NCBI GenBank assembly: GCA_024291935.2
Contig: JAGTYA010000026.1
Span: 3,583,501-3,647,500 of the forward strand
Direction of reading: 5' to 3'
Origin: Okapia johnstoni
Taxonomy: Eukaryota > Chordata > Mammalia > Artiodactyla > Giraffidae
DNA length: 64,000 bases
Shown: positions 32,116 to 43,745 of the stretch, in pieces
Layout: each line of letters opens with the position of its first letter
Position numbering within the stretch: position 1 is the first letter of the stretch
The notes under the pieces: model-generated
What the model was told of the DNA's origin: nothing
Database searches by the model: none
The model's input: only the letters and a program-made list of their open reading frames with translations
Program-made: the position numbers and the translations under genes

Positions 32116-32589
32116 GATGCCCGGCCCACAGCAAACTGCTCAACCAACAGCCATCTTTACCCACCAGCCCTCCCTCCCTCTCTCCATGCCCAGGGTGCCA
32201 TCAGTGGAGAGAGGCACATGGGCTCGTTTCCAAGAGGAGAGGACACCCTGGCAGGGTTTTGAGGGATGAGCAGGAGTGAGTTGGGCAGACATGTCCTGGG
32301 AGAGGGGTGCCTGAGTCCACCTCATCCTAACTCCACCTGCCCTTGTGGGAGGTGCAGACCATGAGCTTATGAATAAATAGTTTATTAATAAACAATGAGG
32401 CAGCTTATAAAGAAGACAGAGAAGGAGGTAGCATCTGTAACAATTGTTTCAGGGAAGCAAGACTGAGCTGGTCCTGGGATAAGTCTCAGGACGCTGGGTA
32501 GGATGTCACACCTGGGGCTGTGGACTGATGTGTGTAGTGATGAAGCGGGGAGGGGCAGTACTCAGGCACAGAGCACAGCGGGAGTAGGA
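32116..32589. other. Unassigned sequence
   Basis: No clear repeat; 32360-32400 is AT-rich (AATAAATAGTTTATTAATAA). Confidence 0.5.
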
Positions 32590-32700
32590 AAAAGGCTGTA
32601 GACGCAAAGCCTCCAGGTTGACAGCTAAGGCACAGAGAGGTTGGGTAGGTTGAGCAAGGTCACAGAGCCACACGCAGCAAAGCTGGGATTCAGAATCGGG
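32590..32700 (-). mobile_element. MIR SINE fragment
   Basis: 'AAGGCACAGAGAGGTTGGGT' and 'GAGCAAGGTCACAGAGCCAC' are the complement of the MIR core. Confidence 0.78.
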
Positions 32701-33364
32701 ATCTCCATGGCTGCACCCTCCCCCCAACCCCCGGGAGGACATCTGCTGTCAGGGCCTCAGTGCCTGGCGCAGAGACAAGGGAGGGGACTAAGGCCTCTTG
32801 CCACCCTCCACCTCTGTGTCTTTATTACTTCCTATTGACCTGTGCGTGCCAATGCAGCCTCAGGGTCTTAACTGAGAGAGCTAGAGAGGAAGGGTGATGC
32901 TATCAGAGTTCGCCCACATTCTTGCATGCTGGCTGTGGCAGAACCGGGTGCCCTGTGGCAAACCCAGGAATGGAGGTTGGAGCGCTGGTCCTAGGGTCTT
33001 AGACCTGTCACTGCTGAAGCCCAGAGCACAGAAGGGGCGAGACCTCTGCCCATCACACAGAGCGGAGATGCAGGTGAAGGGAGCAGAAAGCCCGCTGCTT
33101 TAGGAGTGGAGTCCGTCAGAATCAGACCCTCCTGAAAGCCCCCGGATCCTCACATCAGAGATATGGCCCGCCCCTCAATTTAAAGGCTCTCAAAACCAAA
33201 GAGCAAGCCCCTCAGCTAGTACACTCCTGTGTGCAGGAATTACAGCTCCAGATGCATCACTGGGTGATTCTGCCTGGTGGGGGGTAAGGGGGGACCAGAA
33301 ATCTCACGGGAGCTGGACCCAGGCGTCATCCTGGGCTCCAGTCTCGGTAGCCCCGGGAACTAAC
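32701..33364. other. Unassigned sequence
   Basis: No exon recognised. 33120-33340 includes phrases typical of common mammalian repeats ('GAATCAGACCCTCCTGAAAG', 'GCATCACTGGGTGATTCTG'), perhaps a MER5-type DNA transposon remnant, but too diverged to call. Confidence 0.35.
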
Positions 33365-33480
33365 CGTGTGGTCTCAGTTTCTTTGTCTGCACAATGGGGA
33401 TGATTCTGCTCCCAGCTTGCAGGGCTAGGCTGAGGGTTAAACATGTGACGTGCTTAATCTGGTGCCCAGTAGGAGGCAAG
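33365..33480 (+). mobile_element. MIR SINE fragment
   Basis: 'GGTCTCAGTTTCTTTGTCTG', 'CACAATGGGGATGATTCTGC' and 'GGCTGAGGGTTAAACATGTG' match the second half of MIR. Confidence 0.78.
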
Positions 33481-34289
33481 AGCTTGCTTAGCCTCTCACA
33501 GATGCTGAGTTTGGGACTCACGCATGCATCATGTCCACAGGGAGCTGGAGGTGGCTCCTCGAGCCAGCACGGCCAGGCCCTCCTGGCTGACTTTCTCAAG
33601 CCTCCCCGTTCCCAGGTCTGGCCTCCCACCTCTGGCTGGCAGTGCCTTCTCTCTTCCTCCTGGAGAGACTTTGATGGGTATGGTGTCATTTCTAGAAAGA
33701 AGGCCAATTTGGGGCTGTTTAAGAAGCAGACACTAGGGTAAGTTTCTCCATGGGCATCCCCCCCTCAGAAGAGGTGAAGGTTGGGGGAAGGAGCGGGGAA
33801 CAAGGAGCAAGGAGGAGGTCTTCTTCCTTAGTGGTTCCTGGTTGCAGGTGGCTTTGACCACCGGGCACAGTATACCAACCAGGGTGCTCCCGGCTGGAAC
33901 TTGGCTGTGTAATTAAAGCCAAGCGCCTGCTGTAGCCCCTTGTCACTGTCCCTCTCTGAGGTTTATTTAATAACCTCTGAACTGGGAGGGGAAAAAATCA
34001 TCCAGGAAACATGGCTTGGGCCATTTATTTTAAAATTATTGGTACAAAAATAGCCAGGGTCATGATTTATGCGCCGGGAGGGGCGGAGGAAGTCAGGGAC
34101 TCCCCCTCCCAACTGCCGTCCCAGTCTCACTTGTCTCCCCCTCGAAGTTTCACCGCAGTTTCCATTATGACTTCAAGTCATAGTAGTTACTTTATATCGC
34201 AAATAAATCTCCGGAACAGCACGGAAATATTATGTGTATTAATAGCGCCTGTAAAAACATCCGAAAACCCTCCATCCGCCTAGGGCTTG
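33481..34289. other. Unassigned sequence, probable intron 1 start of the minus-strand gene
   Basis: No repeat recognised. The 34000-34260 part is AT-rich, complex and repeat-free directly beside the CpG island, so it could hold promoter-proximal regulatory sequence. Confidence 0.4.
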
Positions 34290-35320
34290 GACGATTCTGT
34301 CCCGGGAACGGGAAACCGCACGGCCGGCTGATGCTGGCCCGGGGTGGGGGCCGCGGCCGCCCCCAGCCCCGCCCAGCTCGCGGTCTGTCTGTCCGCTGTC
34401 AGTTTGTCTGTGAGTGCCCTCAGTGACCCGAGGCCGACAAAGTCCCCACCCACCCACCCAAAAGCTCGCGGGGGGCGTCCCCGCCACCGGAGTCAGGGGT
34501 CTCTGTCTCCTGCTCCCTGCGCGCCCCTCAGTCCCTGGGAAGCCGCTGCCCCCGAAAGACCCTGACGCCGCTGCCGCCACACCCGGGTCCCTCGCCCCCC
34601 GCGCCGGCCCTGGATACTCACCCGCTGCGGGGGCTTCCTTGGGGGTCAGTGCCTCGAGGCCGATGTCGCCCTCCAGCATGGCGCGGCTCGCTGCTCGGCT
34701 CCGGTGCGCCCCGGACCAGGGGATCCAGGAGAGGAGGGGCGACCGAAAGTCACCCCCAGAGGTCTGAAGCCGCTCTGAGCGCCGGGGTCCGAGCCCAACT
34801 CGGGAGGGGACGGTCCCCCTCCGCCTCCCCAGACGCAGGACACGAAGCCGCGCGCGCCGGAGCCAAACTTGGCCGCCCTCGCGCACAGCCGAGCCGCTCC
34901 TCCCCCTCGGCTTTCTGGGCAGGGGGTCCCGGCCCGCTCCCTGCCCCCCCCCCCGCCGCGGGGCTACCTGCGGACCCCGCCCTCGCCCCGCCCAGTGCGC
35001 AGCGCGACTGCCCCCGCGGCCACCGCCACCGGACACCGAGAGCGCGCGGGACGCTGGAGACCAGCAGCCACGGCGGCGATCCGCCGCGGGTCCTGCCCGC
35101 CCCCGGCCTCTGCGGGGCGCGTCTCCACCCGCTGTCTGACCCGCTTATCAGTCGGGGTGAACAGTGGAGCCCTGAGCCACTGTGCTCGGCGGGCCCCCAG
35201 CCAGGGCCCCAGGGAAGGGGGTGCTGACTGCGGTGGGGTGGGGGGCGGAGAGGAGGCAATGACCCAGTCCGGAGAGACCCGCACAGCGTGGGGCGTCAGC
35301 GAAGAGCACGCTGCCCCTTC
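34290..35320 (-). promoter_or_regulatory. CpG island promoter
   Basis: About 1 kb dense in CpG and GC, free of interspersed repeats, in a window otherwise depleted of CpG. It contains a NotI-type GCGGCCGC (about 34351) and several GC boxes (GCCCCGCCC near 34368 and 34988). No TATA box was seen. It surrounds a minus-strand first coding exon, so the transcription start is inferred to lie at about 34750-35100. Long GC-driven open frames on both strands across the island are not proteins. Confidence 0.8.
34622..34679 (-). CDS. Putative first coding exon of an unidentified minus-strand gene
   Basis: On the minus strand an ATG at 34679 in good context (GCGCCATGC) opens 19 codons reading MLEGDIGLEA...PKEAPAA plus one base. 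A consensus splice donor (GCGG|GTGAGT, exon end at 34622) follows. The exon lies centrally in a CpG island, as expected for a first exon, and ends in phase 1. The frame stays open upstream and downstream only because of high GC. The gene is not recognised: the peptide is short, acidic and has no domain. The next exon must lie to the left, at lower coordinates, and none was found in the window. Alternative: a noncoding first exon or chance ATG with donor. Confidence 0.5.
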
Positions 35321-36639
35321 CCCCAGGCAGCGGGACCCCAATTCATCACTCTCAACTTGTCAGAGGAGGGAGGTAGTGAAGCTCAGGGATGCGAGGGCGA
35401 TCAGGAGGTTACAGGGCAAGTGCCTGGCTTGAACTTGAACCTTCACCTATGCAGAACTTGGGAATCGGAATAAGGTGAGAACTGTCACCAAATAGAAAAC
35501 TCCTGTTATTTGAGGATTCTAGCCGGCAGCTAAGAGGACTTAGCCAGGGGTGCCCGCAGGGGCTTCCCCCGCATCCTGCAGGCTGGCTCAGGGCTGGGAG
35601 CCCCAGGTACCACTCTCTAGCCTTGTTCCTGTTTAGAACGTGAGGTCTGGACATGCCAGCAGCATCCTCCCAGGCAGCGGGGATGGGGGCACCAGGAGCA
35701 TGCAGAGTGCCTCAGGCAAGGCGCCTCCTGTGTCTTTGCAGACCTCACACCCCTGACATCTCCGGATAAATACCATCAATTCTGAGGCAGAACTGCCTTA
35801 AACAAAACGTTCACTTAAGCTGCTGATCACGGCAGGGCAGTGGTGGGACAGGGGCAGACGGCTTGACCTTTTGAAAGGCCACCTCCCACTTTCTGTACCC
35901 TGAGGAGGAGCCAGGCTGGTCCTGGGAGCCCACTCACCCAGTCTGGGGACCCCTGGCCCCCCTGCCAAGTAAGCACTCCGTGAGTCCCCCGGCTTTGGCT
36001 GGCTCGGGCAAGAGACTGGATCTGGCCCCTCAGTGGGGACAGACCACATCCACTAGAAAGCCGTCTATGCCTCCTTGAGGATGGATGACCAGTCCTCCCC
36101 GACCACCCCCGTGCCCCCACCAGGCCTGCTGGCATTGGTATCCATGTGTACCGATCAGTGGAAACGCTCTAGTAGCAGCGAAACCACAAAGAAGTGCTTC
36201 CTGCTGGAAAGTTCTCCCCTGCGCCCTACCCCAGCTGCGGTGTACTGAGGGGGGACTCAGGCCTCCTTCCTCTCAGGGGGTCAGGGAGAGAGGCGACCTG
36301 GGATTGTCCTTCGTATTTATCTCGTTTTTGGTCTGGACTGAAAAACTGGGCGTTGAGGCCCCCGCAGGGGCACTGTGGAGGGGCACTGTGTGCAGAGGCT
36401 GCCCAGAGGCTGTGTACCCTGGGTGTGTACCCCGGAGGGCTGGGGAAGCTGGATGGAGAAAAGGCACGGCAGGGGCCCTTGCTGGGCCCACGTGAATTTC
36501 CCAGAGCCCTTCTAACTGACCCAAACCACTGTTGTGTGGGAGTCCAGATACGGACTCATTTTTCTTGGAAAGGTCTGATAGCCAACGTGATACATAGCAA
36601 TAGCTCCGTTGTGTAAATACACAGAGAAAATTTTAGAAT
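35321..36639. other. Unassigned sequence upstream of the CpG island promoter
   Basis: No repeat or exon recognised. Open frames on both strands at 35.8-36.5 kb overlap and lack splice or domain support. Confidence 0.5.
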
Positions 36640-37080
36640 TCTAACCCCTGGAATGATGAACTATAAACCAAAAAAACGCTCAGGAGGAAAAAAATGTAGA
36701 TAGGTCCTGGGGCTATTTTTAACCATCATTGTTTACCTTTTGAGGGCAGAGAAGAGCTATTGTCTAGTTAGCCAGGTTTAAAATGCACATTATTTAACGT
36801 ATTATTATTAGCCGAAATATGTTAAACAGCCATTAATAGATGTTGATTCATTCTGATCGAAGCCATTTTTCTTCTTTTCATTTCTTGGCTCCAATTAAGC
36901 TGCGTTCTGATGAAACCCTTCAGCTGTGTCCAACATATGCAAAAGAGCCCGTCGGAGATCCAAACCCTTTTAAAAAAGATATTTCATCCTATCAAGTTTT
37001 AAAAGATATTTCAGTAAATACCCAAACCAGCTCATTTTTACAAAGATTGGTTTCGGCTGCTATTTTGGTAAATGTTGCCA
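36640..37080. other. Candidate conserved noncoding element
   Basis: Repeat-free AT-rich sequence of high complexity with homeodomain-type TAAT/ATTA motifs (TTATTATTAGCCG at about 36803, CCAATTAAGC at about 36890), 2 kb upstream of the CpG island. Its resemblance to a distal enhancer is inference only. Confidence 0.35.
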
Positions 37081-38394
37081 GGCTGGGCTCCCCTGTGGCC
37101 TGGACAGGGAGCGAGTGCCCTAGAAGAAGGGGTGCCCGGGCTCCCAGCTCCTTTTCCTTCTGGGGAGCCCCTCCGCCCACCCCCTGCGCAGTCAGGAAGA
37201 CGTTGATGTCAAAAGCAGAGTGGGGCAAGTGGACTGTCCCGGGGAGGGGGTACGCCTGCTGTCACAGCCATCATTACGGAATACAGTAATCACGCAGCAC
37301 AATGCTTGTAATTATGGAAAATGGTTTCCCTTTTCGGCAAAGCGGGGAAGGAAGGGAGGGAGAGAAGGCAGTTTGCAGCGAGGGCCAGCACTCAGGCCCT
37401 GGGCTGGTTTTAAATAGGCTTTGCAGGGTGAGGCCAGGGCCCCACTGGGGCGGGCTCAGCCCTCCCCAGACCTTATCAGACTCCATTCAAGGTCTCTACT
37501 GCCCCCAGACTCTGCTCCGGGGTGGGTCAGAGGCCAAAGCTGCCTGGACCTGCAGTGTCACGGGGCCTATGGCCACCTCTCCACCGCAGATCCCTGTGTG
37601 TGTCCCCTGCAGTCACCCAGGCCCCTCCGAGAGACCGGGAGGTGCCCAGCCTGTTACATACACCCTGCCTCCACTGTCACTCATGCCTGGAACATGTCCG
37701 GGGTCACAGGACACCGGAATGCTCGCTTCTGAGAGGCTTGAGAAGTCTGTTTTAATTCCAGTCTGATTCTCTGAGCGTCTCTCGCTCAGGGCCGAGGGCC
37801 CCTACTCAGGGCTGGCAGGAGGTGAGGGTGCAAGGGCTGTCTCCCACCCCCCAAGCACGGGGTACAGTCTGAGGAGATAAGCAAGGTGGCAGAGGCGTTA
37901 AGCCCTGGTTCTCACAGGGAAGGACAGGGACCCACCCAGCCATGGACAAATTGCTTCTTGGCCCCTCAGTGTGTGTATCAGTGAAAAGGGCCTTGGCAGG
38001 AGCTGCCTCTCGAGGATTTGGGGAAGCTGGAGAGAGACACTTCCAGCCCAGAACCTGGCGCATCCCAAACCCTGGATTAGAGGGTGGTATTTGTGTCCCC
38101 AGATGAGCGGGAAGGGCCACGTAGCCGGCGCTTTAAGGCAGGGGAGGCGGCTCCTAGGGGGCATCTCGGAGCCGCAGTGGTCCCTGAAGTGGGAGCCAAC
38201 TGGGGTGGGCGGGTTTCTAGAGGTTAAGGGTGGCTTTAGGGGAGAGGCTGGGAAAAGGAACAGAAGTGAGGGAACAGGGTGGCCTGGCAGGTGATGGGGT
38301 CGGGGGAGGGAGGAATCTGAAGGCAGGGCCCTGCAGACTGGGCTCAGGCAGCTGCCCTGAATTGAACAAGCAAGTCCATGGGCCCGGGGGGGAG
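37081..38394. other. Unassigned sequence
   Basis: No repeat or exon recognised; GC-rich with overlapping chance frames. A short quiet AT-rich piece lies at 37265-37325. Confidence 0.45.
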
Positions 38395-38805
38395 CGTTTG
38401 GTACTTTCCTGGCATCATAAAATCATCACCCCATCTCCACAATGTTGTTTGAGAACATGTTCATCACTCTGAGTACAGCCAGCACCCTGGAGGGGTCAGC
38501 GCCCCTCTCCCAGCCCCCGGTAACCGTCAACTCGCTTTTTCTCTCTTGCGGATTGATCTATGACACTTCATATCAGAGGAATCATACCACATGTGGTCTT
38601 TTGTGTCCCATCCCTTTCACAGTGGTTTTCTTTTCTCATGATTTTCTTTTTTTTCAAAATCCATGGTGCTTTTGAGGCTCATCCACGTTACAGCACATTT
38701 CAGAACGTCATTTCTTTTTGTGATTGAATGATATTCCGCGGTCTGGCTAGGTCGCATTTGTTGATCTGTTCATCCATTGATGGACCTTTGGGCTGTTTCC
38801 AAGGA
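38395..38805 (-). mobile_element. Old L1 3' UTR, inverted
   Basis: 'CACTTCATATCAGAGGAATC', 'ATACCACATGTGGTCTTTTG', 'GAGGCTCATCCACGTTACAG' and 'CCATTGATGGACCTTTGGGC' are the complement of L1 3' sequence. Confidence 0.8.
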
Positions 38806-38828
38806 GCCTTTTGAAAGGGCTTGAGGGG

Positions 38829-39025
38829 GAGAACTTCCCTGGTGGTCGGGCGGTTTAGAATTTGCCTTCTAATGCAGGGGACGTGGGTTTGATCCCTGGT
38901 TGGGGGACTAAGATCCCACATTCTCTGGGGCGACTAAGCCCAAGCCCGACAACTGCTGAGAAGCCCCTTCGCTACAGTGAGTGCTGCAGCAGACGGAAAT
39001 AAACAAATTAATAAAAGGAAAAACT
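38829..39025 (+). mobile_element. CHR-2-type SINE
   Basis: Head GAACTTCCCTGGTGGTCGGG, 'CCCTGGTTGGGGGACTAAGA', 'GCGACTAAGCCCAAGCCCGA' and A-rich 'AATAAACAAATTAATAAAAG' end. Confidence 0.9.
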
Positions 39026-39109
39026 GAAGTGTCTCACTAAAGTGCCTGCAAGGGCTGAGGGGGTCCCAAGACGGCCCAAGGCCCCAGGCAAGGCTGAGCA
39101 GAGAGTTCA

Positions 39110-39205
39110 GTGGCTGAGAGGAGGGGGGAGCAGTGGGAGGGGGAGGAGGGGGGAGGAGGGGGGAGGGGTGTGGGAGGAGGGGAGCAGAAGGAGGAGGAGG
39201 ACCAG
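39110..39205 (+). repeat. Purine-rich (GGGGGA)n low-complexity tract
   Basis: About 95 bp of almost pure purine with many G3-G6 runs on the plus strand, suitable for G-quadruplex or triplex formation. Confidence 0.9.
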
Positions 39206-39469
39206 AGAGAGGCCGGTGAGCTGGGAGAAGCCAGCCCAGCCTTCTGGGAAGCTGGGGACTGGAGGCAGCTGCTTGCTGCTGATACCAGGCGCTCCCGACT
39301 GTTTGTGTCAGGAGTCCAGCACGCAGTCGCTGGAGTGAGCCTGGGCCCCCGCACGGACGCAGAGGACCTATGGCTGAAGCGGGTCTGTGTCCGAGGCCTT
39401 AACCCAGGCAGAGGTCTGCCGACGGAGGCAGCCACCTGCCTGGTGCTTCCCCTTGGGTGTCTGTTTATT

Positions 39470-39655
39470 TAACAAGCACTTACATAGCACTTACTGTGTG
39501 CCAGGCCCTGTTCCAAGCGCTTCATAATTATTAGTTCTATGCAGTCCATTCTATTATCATCCCCACTTTACAGTCCAGGAAACTGAGGCTCAGAGAGGAA
39601 CAGTCTCTTACCTGAGGTCACACAATGGTAAGAGCTGGAACTCAAACTCTTCCTT
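39470..39655 (-). mobile_element. MIR SINE
   Basis: 'AGCACTTACTGTGTGCCAGG', 'CCCCACTTTACAGTCCAGGA', 'AACTGAGGCTCAGAGAGGAA' and 'GAGGTCACACAATGGTAAGA' cover a nearly full MIR complement. Confidence 0.9.
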
Positions 39656-40184
39656 CTTAGAGACTTACCAAATGTATTTTTAAAGAACTCAATACTGCGA
39701 TTGGAGATGGAAAATCAGAATCACCAGCCATGAACAGAGGTGACAGTTTAATAAAGGACAATAAAAGTACAACCATGTTCAGGTCTACTTGGGTTCTATG
39801 CTCTGGGGACCCTGAGCCTGACATGGTGCCAATCCCCGGGAGACCACTTGGTAAAGAGGGCATGGAGCTCCAGGCACCAGATTGAGTTCTCCCTGACATG
39901 CCCCAGATACCTGCAAGGGGAATGAAAACCATGCTGCATTCTCCCCACGTCTGTGACCCCCTCCTCACATCACCTGAGACTGGTTCCTTTGGCACCCAGG
40001 CAGGTCTGTAGAGCACTTGTGGCCTGGGGGGCTGCATTTGGGAAAATATCAGAAATAACACTACACAGGCTTTGTGAGCCCATGCTGTGGCTCTCCACCC
40101 ACTGGCCATCTTCCCCCTCAGATGCAGGAGAGTAGCCTTGGCCTCAGAGATTTCAGGCAACACAAGTCGCTGGAATTAAATATT
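39656..40184. other. Unassigned sequence
   Basis: A minus-strand open frame of 168 codons spans 39657-40163, but it lacks a recognisable domain, splice context or composition bias, so it is not called a gene. Confidence 0.45.
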
Positions 40185-40645
40185 TGCTCATAGTCAAAGC
40201 TATAGTCTTTTCAGTGGTCATGTATCGATGTGAGAGCTGGACCATGAAGGAGGCTGAGTGCCAAAGAATTGATGCTTTCGAACTGTGGTGCTGGAGAAGA
40301 CTCTTGAGAGTCCCTTGGACAGCAAGGAGATCAAACCCGTAGATCCTAAAGGAAATCAATCCTGAATACTCATTGGAAGGACTGCTGCTGAAGTTGATTC
40401 GGCAATCCTTTGGCCACTTGATGTGAAGAGCCAACTCATTGGAAAAGACCCTGATGCTGGGAAAGATTGAGGGCAGGAGGAGAAGGAGGCAACAGAGGAT
40501 GAGATGGTTGGATGGCATCATCGACTCAATGGACATGAGTTTGAGCAAACTCCGGGAGATGGTGAAGGTTAGGGAAAACTGGCATCCTGCAGTCCATGGG
40601 TTCGCAAAGAATCAGACACAACTTAGTGACTAGACAACAACAGCT
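40185..40645 (+). mobile_element. BovB LINE 3' end, 5'-truncated
   Basis: BovB C-terminal region from 'CATAGTCAAAGCTATAGTCT' through 'GAATTGATGCTTTCGAACTG' to 'CACAACTTAGTGACTAGACA' with an ACAACAACAG tail. Confidence 0.93.
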
Positions 40646-40689
40646 ATCTTTACGCATGTGACCTCAACTAAATGATGTCTGAGTTATGC

Positions 40690-40790
40690 TTTCCACTCAT
40701 AGCTAAGGAAGCTGACTCCTAGAGGGGACCAAGACTTGCCCAAGTCCATACAGCTAGTAAGTGGCAGAACTGGGAGACATATCCAGCTCC
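40690..40790 (-). mobile_element. MIR SINE fragment
   Basis: 'GACTTGCCCAAGTCCATACA' and 'GCTAGTAAGTGGCAGAACTG' match the MIR core complement. Confidence 0.82.
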
Positions 40791-41431
40791 AGTGGGTTTC
40801 AGAAATTTCTAGTCAACTCCAGAACTCTTTCTAGTGCACCATACCAAAATCCCATTTGTTTCTCTAGAATTGGAATTTGCATGGATGGACCTACCACACT
40901 CCTTGCAACACATTATTATGGGTCAAGAAGGCCAGAGAAACAACAGAAAGAACCCATAATCAGCCCTTTTTGTTTCCTACATCCAGAGTTCATGCTGGGG
41001 CCTCCTTGGCCTCTCCTCAACCTTAGTCTATTTGTTTGTTTGCAGAATGAAGTTGGTGAAGGGCCGGAGGGAAGACACTCAGCTAGTGATCTTCCAGGTA
41101 TGATTAACATCTTGTGGCCTGTTTACCCTTAAAGGCTGCCCACATTGTTTGAGTTTTGGAAATTAAACAGACTCTAATTAATGGTGCAAATATTTACGAT
41201 CGACGCCCCATGAAAGAAAACAGCCTTTTTTTTTTTTTCAGAGTAAAGAGTATCGAAGCCGAGGCTCTTGGCTATAAACCGGAGGTGGGGGGTAGGTGAT
41301 AGTAGTGAGATGACAGGCTCCAGATGGTTTCAGAGTTATCTGAGGATGGTAGATGTATCTGTAATTCAACACACCTGGTGCTTTCTAGCCCCGCAAGGCC
41401 CAAGGACTATCCAGTGAGTCCACAGTCAAGT
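40791..41431. other. Unassigned sequence
   Basis: No repeat recognised. A T-run is present at about 41227-41240. Confidence 0.45.
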
Positions 41432-41559
41432 GAAGGAGGACATGGCATCCCACTCCACTAGTCTTTCCTGGAGAATCCCATGGACGAGGAACCTGTTGAG
41501 CTACGGTCCATGGGGTCGCAAAGATTCGCATAGGACTGAGTGACTAACACGCACGCGTG

Positions 41560-41560
<1 letters not shown>
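41432..41560 (+). mobile_element. Bov-tA 3' body, head missing
   Basis: 'GGAGGACATGGCATCCCACT' through 'GGACTGAGTGACTAACACGC'. The tRNA head is missing (5' truncation), and the tail runs into a CA microsatellite. Confidence 0.88.

Positions 41561-41612
<52 letters not shown>
41561..41612 (+). repeat. (AC)n microsatellite
   Basis: About 24 AC dinucleotides with a mixed CACGCGTGCACG start, grown from a SINE tail. Long enough to be polymorphic. Confidence 0.97.
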
Positions 41613-41614
<2 letters not shown>

Positions 41615-42490
41615 CAGTTGAGACATCAAGCTTTTACTCAGGAGTCTAGGGTAAAACGGTCTCCAGAGAAGGATCACTTCCCATAGAGTTTAGTTTAAAA
41701 ATAAAACAATGAAGAAGGCATCTGTCACTTCCCAGGGGATCTGTTTCTTAAGGCTCAGCTGTTTTCAGGTACTTGGCCTGCGAAAGCATAAACTCCACCA
41801 TCTGATCATTGGTACTTGTGGGCAAGATGGCGCTTCTGATGGCTGGCGGACCGGCCCCCCTAGAACCACAGGGCAACCTCGGTGTTGCTCAGGGTCTTCT
41901 GCACAAGGGGATGGATGTGTCCCAAAGGCCAGCCCCTTCTTCAGAGTTGTCTGGGAGATGATGATTCCCAGACAAAGAAAACGTCAGAGGCACTGCCCCT
42001 GCGGACACCAGCCACCTCCTCCCAGAGCAGAGGCTCCTTGAGGCCCCTGGGGGGATTTTCTTCCCCCCTTTCAGCCACATATGCAAATGACAGCCACTCA
42101 GAGAGAGGACTGTTCACAGACCCTCAAGATAATGCTTTCCCAGACTTGGGAGGGAATCTGAGAAGGAAAAGCGAAACTCTGACCCCAGCTATCTCCAAAG
42201 GGCTGAGGGCCTTGACGACACTCCGCCCATGACGCCCTGGCAACGGCGCACAGGGCTGGTCATCCGGGGGCCAGGCCTTCGGGGAGCTGGCCTCCTTTGT
42301 CCTTGAAAAGCAGAGTAAGTCGTGTCCCCAGGCCGCCCTCATGCTCCCCGTTATGAAACATTTGATTTAAAAATCAACCGAGGTCAGCCTTTGAGACTTG
42401 GGGCCGTGCTGGCTGGAAGGAGAGCGTCAGACGGAGGCCTGGCCTGCTGGTGGGGCCCACCGTGCAGGCTGCTGGGCTAGGCTGCGTCCC
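41613..42490. other. Unassigned sequence
   Basis: No repeat or exon recognised. Confidence 0.5.
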
Positions 42491-42680
42491 ACTTTTTTTT
42501 TAATTTGTTTGGCTGTGCCGGGTCCCAGTTGCAGCACTCAGAATCCTTGCTCGTGACTGCAGCATGAGGGATCTTTAGCTGTGGCGCGTGGGATCTAACT
42601 TCTCTGACCAGGGATCAAACCCAGGCACCCCCGCATTGGGAGCATGGAGTCCCAGCCCCTGGACCACCAGGGAAGTCCCT
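42491..42680 (-). mobile_element. CHR-2-type SINE
   Basis: From a T-run (42493-42502, A-tail complement) through 'GGGATCTAACTTCTCTGACC' and 'AGGGATCAAACCCAGGCACC' to the head complement 'CCTGGACCACCAGGGAAGTC'. Confidence 0.9.
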
Positions 42681-43399
42681 GTGTCCCTCTTTGAAAAGGC
42701 AGCCCTGCCGCCCACCCTGCTCCCACTGTAGCTGTCAGCGTGCTCCTGCCCGCAGCACAGGTGGCCTTGCTGGTGAGGGGCAGGCCTGGCCCTCAGGGCC
42801 CTGCATGGTGAGTAGGGTGCTGGGGGCAGGACGAGCCCTCCGACGGCCACAGTGCAGGGTCTGGAACAATATCCAGATGTTGGCAGCATGTTGACCAGTT
42901 CTGCGGCCTTTGATCATGGCAGCTGGAGCATTTGGGGATGGAAGGACATCGTCTAGCTGTTTCCATGCACACGGGCGGAACCCTCAAGTCATCACCTGTG
43001 CCAGGGCTGGTGAGACAGGTCAGGAAGAAGTACCCAGAGCTGTGTTCCAGCCCCTTGTTTTAATTTCGGTCTAAAGAATGTAGGACCATTTTGGGCGACT
43101 TAGTGGCTGTTTTCACTCTGGGCAACATGTCCTCTAGTGGTCAGAAAAGTGCAGTGTGGCTGAGCTCAGCGGGCATAGGTCCCAGCCACACACCCTCTGG
43201 AGCATTCTCAGACTCTGCCTGGGTATCTGCTCTGTGGTTTGGGGTAACAGGGACACCAACGTGCCTATCTTCGAGGGTGGGGGCAAGGATAAGGGAATCT
43301 ATGTAGGAAGCACCCGGCCCGGCACCTTCTAAGCCTTTGATATGAAATTGCTGTGATATGTATTAATACCATTTAGGGCCTGGCAGCAAACAGCCAGCT
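42681..43399. other. Unassigned sequence
   Basis: No repeat recognised with confidence. Confidence 0.45.
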
Positions 43400-43745
43400 C
43401 CTTCCAGTGAGACATGGAGCTTTGCTTAAACAACAGGGTTCACTGTCTCCAGGCCTGGAGGCTGGAATCCGAGACCCAGGTGTGGGCAGGGCTGGTCCTC
43501 CTGAGGCCTCTCTCCTGGGCGTGCAGACGGCCGTCTCCTCCCCGTGTCCTCACAGGGTCGTCCCTCTCTGTGTGTCCGTGTCCTGACCTCCTCTTCTTAT
43601 AAGGACACCAGTCCTGTGGGATTGGGGCCCGCCCTAGTGATCCCATTTTACCTTATTTATTTCTTTAAAGGCCCCGTCTCCAAATACAGCCGCATTCAGA
43701 GGGGCTGGGCCTTAGGGTATCCATTTATGAATTTGGAGGCGGGCA
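43400..43745 (-). mobile_element. MaLR-family LTR (MLT1/MST-like)
   Basis: Reverse-oriented LTR: 'AAACAACAGGGTTCACTGTC', 'GGCCTGGAGGCTGGAATCCG', 'CCTCTTCTTATAAGGACACC', 'GGGCCCGCCCTAGTGATCCC' and 'AAAGGCCCCGTCTCCAAATA'. Confidence 0.82.

Noticed and set aside
34239..35432. Long open frames (up to 265 codons) on both strands in the CpG island
   Set aside because: High GC removes stop codons in all frames. Only the 58-nt piece with ATG and splice donor has independent support.
39657..40163. A 168-codon minus-strand open frame as a gene
   Set aside because: No domain, start context, splice sites or recognisable homolog; it lies in sequence of ordinary intergenic texture.
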